A stretch of DNA of 64,000 nt from UBA6263 sp049305865 (GTDB lineage Bacteria > Patescibacteriota > Gracilibacteria > Absconditabacterales > Absconditicoccaceae). The translations under genes were made by a program, and so were the position numbers. Every line of letters starts with the position of its first letter. Within the stretch, counting starts at the first letter, position 1. The notes beneath the pieces were generated by a model. That model saw only the letters and a program-made list of their open reading frames with translations, was not told the DNA's origin and did not search any database. Below are positions 59,094-64,000 of the stretch, in pieces. The DNA is taken from assembly GCA_049305865.1 (NCBI GenBank), contig JBAQPP010000014.1, positions 1 to 64,000 of the forward strand. Reading direction: 5' to 3'.

Positions 59094-59610
59094 AAAAACC
59101 TCACCAAGTATATCAAGATGAGGCATTGTTCTTTTCATTTTCAGCTTTTTTTGAAAGCCTTTTTCTTATCATAGTTTTAAAATACTTCTTCTGATACCTG
59201 ATAAACCAAGATATTGGCCTACCAAACAATATCGCAATCAACAATCCTCCTGCCAAAGCATAAAGAAATGTTTCAAGAGATATTTGTTTTATAATAAAGA
59301 AAAAGATTAATTTTAAAACATAAAGAGAATAAATCGTGATAGTCAAAGTAGTTGTATCTGCCAACCAAGAGACTATCCTGGTTTTTTTGGGAAACATATT
59401 CTTGAATTGTCTCCTATAGTATATTCTTAAATTGAGCACATATTTAAGTAAAAATATATCTACAATAACTGTACTCAACCTCAATATAAAAGCTATCCAA
59501 CTAGACATATTTGCTGCCCTTGTCTCTAAAAAATAGCTTATAGTATTGAATGTAACTATAGTGATAATCCAAAGAAATATTTCCAAGAATTTTTGATTTC
59601 TCGGCTTCAT
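59065..59610 (-). CDS. Four-helix membrane protein, AlaE-like (L-alanine exporter family)
   Basis: The start gives MKPRNQKFLEIFLWIITIVT. About four hydrophobic helices follow, with R/W/GR spacing (NMSSWIAFILRLSTVIVDIF; ILFGRPISWFIRYQKKYFK) that resembles the AlaE exporter family. This is moderate evidence only. No TGA occurs in the first 165 residues, and all Gly codons there are GGN. In the standard code it ends at the TGA at 59113-59115 after KNNASS. With UGA=Gly it runs 16 residues further to TAA at 59065, overlapping the ZIP gene. The TGA may be an old stop from a donor using the standard code. Confidence 0.65.
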
Positions 59611-59666
59611 AATTATTTTTTTTATTTACAGCCCAACTATATTATTTTAAATACCAAAGTCAATAA

Positions 59667-61022
59667 TTACTTTTGAGTAGTAAAAAACCTATTTTTTTTA
59701 TCTAACCACCATTTTGATTGTCTAGTAAGATATTTTTGATCTTCAGGATTTTTCAAAAGCATCTTAACTGTTTCTTCGATAAATATAGTATTTTGACTTC
59801 ATTTACAGATAAATAAAATTTCATCTCATACCTCTTTAAGAGCATTTTTTATTATTTTTCATGCTTCATTGGATTTATCAAATTTATAAATCAGACTTTT
59901 ATCATATCATACCTTATCTAGTTCATCAGCTAGATGTTCACACATCTGTTTTCACACAAGAAAAACTTTATCAGCAAATTGACTAACATATCATGCTAAC
60001 AATCTATGTTCTTTTTCAGTTAAATCTCCAAGTTCTCTCATATCACCAAGCACCATCCAGACTTTTCTATAAGGGAAAAGTTCACTTTTTATATTATGTA
60101 CTGAATCTATTATTTTTCTTACACTCAATGGTGAAGCATTATAACTAGAATCAAAAATAATACTATTTTCCACTCACTCAAATACACTAAATCTACCTGG
60201 TTGTAGCTTATAATTCAATTCCAAGTTATCATTTGTTTTTAAATTATCAGTTTTATATTTATAGTTTAATATTTCCAATATCATAAGGGACACTCATATA
60301 TATCAGTAATTTGGCTTTCACATAAGATTGGTCTGTACTTTATATTCATTTCATTTAATATCCAACACGATATCAGATATTATTTTTCAATCTTGAAAAT
60401 TAAATTTAGAACTCATAATTTTAATATCTGCAGACAACTCATCTCATTGTGTCTGATAAATAAAACTATCTATCTTTATATGATCTTTTAAACTCATCGC
60501 GTACATATCATTCTGGTTTAGAAAAGCTATCTCAAGAGTGTTTTTTATCATTTTAACTTCCTCTTTTGCAATCTCCGCAGGATTACCAAATTGTTCACTA
60601 TGTACAGCATCAATAGCGGTAAACACTCCTATATGCGGCTTCGCTATTTGGATAAGAAATTCCATTTCAAGCGGCCTATCTATACCATATTCTAGTATTA
60701 TAATATCATAAGGTCTCTTTCAAAAAAATAATTTAAAAACTGATTTAAACAAAGTGGTAACTAAACAAAAAATATTAGGATCCCGCTTTTCTATCTCAAA
60801 TACTGACAAAGATAATCATAGTTCTCAGTTAAAATTTTTTGGTGATGTATATATTTTTTTTCAATGTAAAAATTTCTTCAAAGTCTGAGCAATTATCATA
60901 CGACATGAAGTTTTACCTACACTTCAATTGATTCATATGATATATGTTTTATGTTTTTTAAGATATTTACTAGCTAACAAACCAAGTAAACGATAATATA
61001 GATTAAGTAATTTTGCTTTCAT
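59667..61022 (-). CDS. murF: UDP-N-acetylmuramoyl-tripeptide--D-alanyl-D-alanine ligase MurF
   Basis: This 451-residue Mur ligase lacks most of the N-terminal substrate domain seen in E. coli MurF but keeps the ATP site (IIGINGSVGKTSCRMIIAQT). It also has LEYGIDRPLEMEFLIQIAKP, SLMILEILNYKY, IIFDSSYNASPLSVRKII and VLGDMRELG. These last two, with NASP and GDMRELG, are typical of MurF. It adds D-Ala-D-Ala to the peptidoglycan precursor, so the cell makes peptidoglycan. TGA is frequent at glycines. It lies 56 bp downstream of the AlaE-like gene's start. Confidence 0.92.
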
Positions 61023-61160
61023 AAAATACGTAAAAACGTAAAAACATAGAAACGACTATATATTAATTTTCTACTTTAAAGTTTCAACTTCAAGCTTTTA
61101 AATCTCATAGCAATATTAACTTATTAAATTTAAAGCTAGAAAGATCGCATAATAGTAAGA

Positions 61161-61257
61161 TAGAAAAATCACACGCAGACTGATTTTTCTAGATTTTTTT
61201 GAATACTTTTTGGAGCAATGCCAAAAAGTATTTTGTCGTCTGGGGGCAAGACCCCAG
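61161..61257. repeat. Three hairpins in the 61023-61303 gap
   Basis: TAGAAAAATCA/TGATTTTTCTA (61161-61191) is followed by a T-run and looks like a plus-strand terminator. AATACTTTTTGG/CCAAAAAGTATT (61202-61232) has the loop AGCAATG and resembles the CTTTTTTGGCAATG hairpin of the intergenic element at 43430-43457. CTGGGG-GCAAGA-CCCCAG (61240-61257) is a GC-rich stem. No gene lies in this 281-bp gap. Confidence 0.55.
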
Positions 61258-61265
61258 ATAAAATT

Positions 61266-61297
61266 AAAAAAACCGGAAGAAAAAATTCTATCCGGTC
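61266..61297 (-). terminator. Intrinsic terminator of the three-gene cassette
   Basis: On the minus strand, ACCGGA...TCCGGT (a 6-bp GC-rich stem extended by AT pairs) is followed by eight T. It lies 7 bp after the last stop of the cassette. Confidence 0.8.
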
Positions 61298-61303
61298 ATT
61301 AAT

Positions 61304-61795
61304 TTATTTAAATTTTTCTAATTCTGATTCTAGTTTTTCTATTTTCTCTTTATGATATTGAATCGATTTTTTCAAAGGAGTTATTTCTCTCTCACAATAG
61401 GCAATGTTATCCTCATGTTTTTTTAATTCATTTTCCAAATATTCCTTAGTAATTTTATCTTTCTCTTTCTGAGACAAATTTACAATAAATTTCTTTATCT
61501 TTTCCTTTCCACGATACAAACCAGAAAAGAACGAATATAAAGCTAATGTCTGAGCTCCTGCCATTCCAGCAGGCATTAAACAAAGAAATAGACAAACAAC
61601 AATACCATCAAATCCCCCATTCCAAATCAAAGAATCATAGGCAAGCAAAATAATTGAAAGCAAATAAGCTAAACAACCAACAAGAAAAGCAGCTGTTTTA
61701 GCTTCTTTTAAGAACTTATCAGTTCCCTTCTTCCAAACATAATCTTCTAGAGCAATTTGATCAATCGATTTTTCATTCTCAATTTTACAGTCCAT
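61304..61795 (-). CDS. Membrane/coiled-coil protein, third gene of the non-recoded cassette
   Basis: This 163-residue protein shares ENEKSIDQIALEDY with its upstream neighbour (ENEKSIEQIALEDYAKEK), so the two are paralogues. Two hydrophobic helices (FLVGCLAYLLSIILLAYD; GIVVCLFLCLMPAGMAGAQT) are followed by a long coiled coil rich in Lys and Glu. All 10 or so glycines are GGA, GGT or GGG, and there is no TGA in the frame, which ends in TAA. The function is unknown. It starts 11 bp after the second gene. Confidence 0.82.
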   Translation of the reverse strand: MDCKIENEKSIDQIALEDYVWKKGTDKFLKEAKTAAFLVGCLAYLLSIILLAYDSLIWNGGFDGIVVCLFLCLMPAGMAGAQTLALYSFFSGLYRGKEKIKKFIVNLSQKEKDKITKEYLENELKKHEDNIAYCEREITPLKKSIQYHKEKIEKLESELEKFK

Positions 61796-61806
61796 GATTT
61801 TTTGTT

Positions 61807-62301
61807 TTAAAGATTTTTTAATTTTTCTTGAAGTTCAGGAATTTGCTCATTACTTCTTTCGATAGATTCTTTCAATTCCTCTATCTCTAATTGCAATTTC
61901 TGAATCTCTCCCTCAGAGTAAGGTATATTATCTTGCCATGACTTAATTTTTTTCTGAAGATAATCAGAGATGATTTTTTTGCTGTCTTCCTTGGACAATA
62001 GAGAAATAGATTTTTCAATTATCTTTTCATTTCTTCTAGAGACCAAAGAAAAAATCACAACACAAGCCATAGCAAACATACCAGTAATTACAGCCATAAC
62101 TATTGCAAAGAGAGCTATCATTGCATAATCATGTAAACAAGTTTCACAATAAATCACACTAAAGACAAAGAAAACAGCTGATAAAATACCTACAATAATA
62201 CCAACATAAACTCCTATACTTTCATATCTTTGATCAAGCTTTTCTTTAGCATAATCTTCGAGAGCAATTTGCTCGATCGATTTTTCATTTTCAGTTTCCA
62301 T
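61807..62301 (-). CDS. Membrane/coiled-coil protein, second gene of the non-recoded cassette
   Basis: This 164-residue protein starts METENEKSIEQIALEDYAKE. I chose the ATG at 62301 because a GGAGG lies 8 nt upstream. A longer frame from a TTG at 62316 would run through that Shine-Dalgarno site. It has two hydrophobic helices (YVGIIVGILSAVFFVFSVIY and a second Ala/Met-rich one), then a coiled-coil tail (LQLEIEELKESIERSNEQIP). Glycines are all GGN. It is a paralogue of the gene downstream. Confidence 0.82.
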   Translation of the reverse strand: METENEKSIEQIALEDYAKEKLDQRYESIGVYVGIIVGILSAVFFVFSVIYCETCLHDYAMIALFAIVMAVITGMFAMACVVIFSLVSRRNEKIIEKSISLLSKEDSKKIISDYLQKKIKSWQDNIPYSEGEIQKLQLEIEELKESIERSNEQIPELQEKLKNL

Positions 62302-62309
62302 AGTAAAGA

Positions 62310-62314
62310 CCTCC
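62310..62314 (-). promoter_or_regulatory. Shine-Dalgarno site GGAGG
   Basis: GGAGG lies 8 nt before the ATG at 62301. It decides the start of the second cassette gene. Other genes in the window have no such clear site. Confidence 0.75.
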
Positions 62315-62321
62315 AATTTTT

Positions 62322-62666
62322 TTAATTTATAATTTCAGGTTCTGAACCAAGCTGGTTAAGTCGATCATTAATTTCCCAAATAAAATTTCTTTTATTAAGA
62401 TGTATCTTAAATGGAATTATAAAAAGAAGAGATCCAACCACATAACAAGCTAAAGCCTGTTCGCCAGAGAAAGAGAATTCTTTCCAAAAAGAAAGTAGTA
62501 GTAAAACAGAAACAACAGACAATAAAAACATAATTACTGGCCATAATATAACCAAGTAAAATAAACGGTCTCTTCTTTTAATGATCATTCTTCGTTTTTG
62601 CTGAAGTTCTTTGACACTCAGACCAGCAATTTCTTGCTGAAATTTTTCTAATTTTTTTGTTTTCAT
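62322..62666 (-). CDS. Small two-helix membrane protein, first gene of the non-recoded cassette
   Basis: This 114-residue protein has a basic helical N-terminus (MKTKKLEKFQQEIAGLSVKE, then LQQKRRMIIKRRDR). Two hydrophobic helices follow (LVILWPVIMFLLSVVSVLLL; QALACYVVGSLLFIIPF), then a short tail. All glycines are GGN, with no TGA in frame. No family is recognised. It leads the cassette, with 20 bp to the second gene's start. Confidence 0.8.
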   Translation of the reverse strand: MKTKKLEKFQQEIAGLSVKELQQKRRMIIKRRDRLFYLVILWPVIMFLLSVVSVLLLLSFWKEFSFSGEQALACYVVGSLLFIIPFKIHLNKRNFIWEINDRLNQLGSEPEIIN

Positions 62667-62792
62667 GATTATTTGTTTTTAATTTCGTTTGACATTTATG
62701 TATTTAATGATTTAATATTAAATGTAAATAGATTTGATAATTTTAGATAAATAATTATCATTTAATGATAATTTTATTTTTTAATAAAAATC

Positions 62793-63608
62793 ATGTTCTT
62801 CTCCAAAACACTCTATGACAGAATTTTTCGAGAAATTGCAGAAAATCAAGAACATACAATTCAGACACTTCATAAGGTCATAAATAAAAAGGAAGAAAAA
62901 ATATCCCTTCCAAATTTCTATAAGATCATAGATAATTTACTGGAAAATCAAATTTTAACCAAAGAACAATGAAAACTTAAACTCCATACAGCTTGGATTC
63001 TTTCACTTTTTGAATTAAATAATAAAGTTAGAGAAACCTATATAGAAAATACATTAAAACTAGATCTCAAAGAATGAGAACAAAAAACATTTTATGCTTC
63101 ATCTCTTATAGATATAGATAATATCCGAGCAGAGCTACTAAGTATAATTGCTCTCAAATGAGGCAAAACCGAATCTCTATACATGTATAATTCACATCTA
63201 TATCACATTCTTTGAATGCCAGAAACCGAAACTACAAACTTCAAAAACATGAGTAAACAAATGCAAAAGGTTTATCTACTGGTTGGAAATGAAAGTGTAA
63301 TGGATCAATATGCAGCTAATATTATAAAACTTCAATGAATAGATATAGTATGTAGTGATAAAACAAAATTTCTAAAAGATTGATATTTTATAAATATCAT
63401 AGGAGAATATATGATCGAAGCATTATTTCCCGATATTATAAATCAGTATTTCAAAGCCTTTTTTGATAACATAAAAAACTTAAAAGATTTTAATCCAGAA
63501 CTTTTTCAGAATATCTTTAAAATGAAAGCTGAAATAAAGATTACCATAAGACGTTCAAAATCTCAAACAGACAGCCTCAAAAAAGAAATCAAAAAGTTCT
63601 TCAAATAA
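62793..63608 (+). CDS. Winged-helix-like regulator, uncharacterised
   Basis: In this 271-residue protein, residues 1-60 (TLYDRIFREIAENQEHTIQT, then KISLPNFYKIIDNLLENQIL) resemble a winged-helix DNA-binding domain. The LPNFYKIIDNLLENQILTK piece is like the recognition helix and wing of PadR/TrmB-type regulators. The rest is mainly helical, with a middle section that could be a sensor (YLLVGNESVMDQYAANIIKL). Several TGA glycines show it is native to the recoded genome. It is divergent from the cassette. The assignment is weak. Confidence 0.6.
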
Positions 63609-63747
63609 ATCTAATAGCAACACATACGTTTTCAATACTGAAAAATTTATATAGATAGCAAATTGTCGCACAACGCGTCGACTTGTGAGACTTGATGTTT
63701 TTATCCAATATTTTTGTATCAAGACAAAAAGATTGATCGTAGGGTTT

Positions 63748-63764
63748 GGGACACGAAAAGTCCC
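63748..63764. repeat. Small GC-rich hairpin in the 63609-63823 gap
   Basis: GGGAC-ACGAAAA-GTCCC lies in a 215-bp gap that also contains a palindromic patch CGCGTCGAC. No gene is supported there. A short standard-code ORF on the minus strand has no features. Confidence 0.35.
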
Positions 63765-63775
63765 AAGTAAGAAAT

Positions 63776-63806
63776 AAAAAAAATCTGATCATTTAAGATC
63801 AGACTT
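63776..63806 (-). terminator. Intrinsic terminator after the AI-2E family transporter
   Basis: On the minus strand, GTCTGATC-TTAAAT-GATCAGAT is followed by a run of T. It lies 18 bp after the transporter stop. Confidence 0.75.
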
Positions 63807-63823
63807 TAATATAATTAATTTAT

Positions 63824-64000
63824 TTATTCATCTTTTTCTACCATAAGTGTTATAATCACCGCAATAGGCACAGATAATAATACTCACAAAAATCACATTA
63901 TCAGACCTCATATTATCATAGACACAAAAACCACAACAGGATTTACTCACAAAGTTTTATTCATCAGTAATGGTATAAATACATTATTTTCAAGTCGTTG
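63824..64000 (-). CDS. AI-2E family transporter (PerM-like), C-terminal end
   Basis: Only the last 58 residues are in the window; the frame is open at the right edge. LENNVFIPLLMNKTLGVNPV followed by VVFVSMIIGGLIMGFLGVLL and SVPIAVIITLM matches the C-terminal signature of the AI-2E exporter/PerM family (usually QxxENxxLxPxxxGxxxxLxP). Its conserved glycines (TLG, IIGG, GFLG) are TGA. The protein is a multi-spanning membrane protein; substrates of the family vary. Confidence 0.85.

Noticed and set aside
62302..62316. Upstream TTG start for the second cassette gene
   Set aside because: The TTG start would place the GGAGG Shine-Dalgarno inside the gene; the ATG 8 nt after GGAGG fits better.
63601..63792. 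63-residue minus-strand ORF
   Set aside because: It lies in a gap with hairpins and has no domain or start signal; its length is expected by chance in this composition.
1..64000. TGA=Trp code (table 4, Mycoplasma-like)
   Set aside because: Conserved glycines, not tryptophans, fall at TGA, and TGG is used at tryptophan positions.
1..64000. CRISPR array
   Set aside because: No regularly spaced direct repeats with unique spacers were seen; the repeats present are tandem protein-coding repeats or hairpins.
1..64000. Prophage or conjugative element
   Set aside because: No integrase, terminase, capsid, relaxase or VirB4 gene is recognisable. The lone TraD-like ATPase is not enough.

Overview
The window is AT-rich bacterial DNA in which TGA is not a stop. 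Read with the standard code, almost every gene breaks into short pieces. Read with TGA as glycine, they join into full-length proteins in which TGA falls on family-invariant glycines: the start of ribosomal protein bL27, the GGGTP motif of HemW, and the Walker A motif of a large ATPase. TGG is still used for tryptophan, so this is not the TGA=Trp code. Known lineages with UGA=Gly (translation table 25) are the candidate phyla Gracilibacteria (BD1-5/GN02) and Absconditabacteria (SR1). I cannot choose between them from this window. All calls below use TGA=Gly, with TAA and TAG as the only stops.

Layout. 1-2277 (+) is the end of a large secreted protein with Myxococcus-type disulfide repeats and a PKD-like domain. 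2329-18587 (-) is a long block of information-processing genes. In transcription order it holds a small unknown gene, rplJ, rplL, rpsB, a membrane protein, tsf, an rpsF-rpsR fusion, rpmH, rpoB, rpoC, rpmA, rpmF, nusB, a possible HhH-GPD protein and an Elp3-like enzyme. 18773-33991 (+) is an apparent three-gene operon. It begins with a giant exported protein of about 4573 residues, followed by a Cys-containing secreted protein and a two-helix protein that resembles type IV secretion pilins.

33995-41812 is accessory in character. It holds a UvrB C-terminal fragment, two uncharacterised proteins, a nucleotidyltransferase-like protein, an in-frame SOUL-MsrA fusion and a secreted subtilisin-like protease. 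41917-48676 holds rimO, hemW, a C39-like peptidase, rlmH, a short-chain dehydrogenase, obgE and a tRNA-Lys. Two copies of a structured intergenic element flank this stretch. 48786-61022 holds the CCA-adding enzyme, a TraD/VirD4-like ATPase, an uncharacterised protein, tatD, rseP, a glycosyltransferase, a ZIP metal transporter, an AlaE-like membrane protein and murF. 61304-62666 (-) is a cassette of three small membrane/coiled-coil genes that use no TGA glycine codon and carry a Shine-Dalgarno sequence, so they look imported. The window ends with a winged-helix-like regulator and the C-terminus of an AI-2E family transporter.

The main candidates for something undescribed are the giant-protein operon, the S6-S18 ribosomal protein fusion, the SOUL-MsrA fusion, the non-recoded gene cassette, and a possible old TGA stop now read through. 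No mobile-element transposase, CRISPR array or rRNA gene was recognised. Apart from the one clear case noted, starts lack an obvious Shine-Dalgarno motif.
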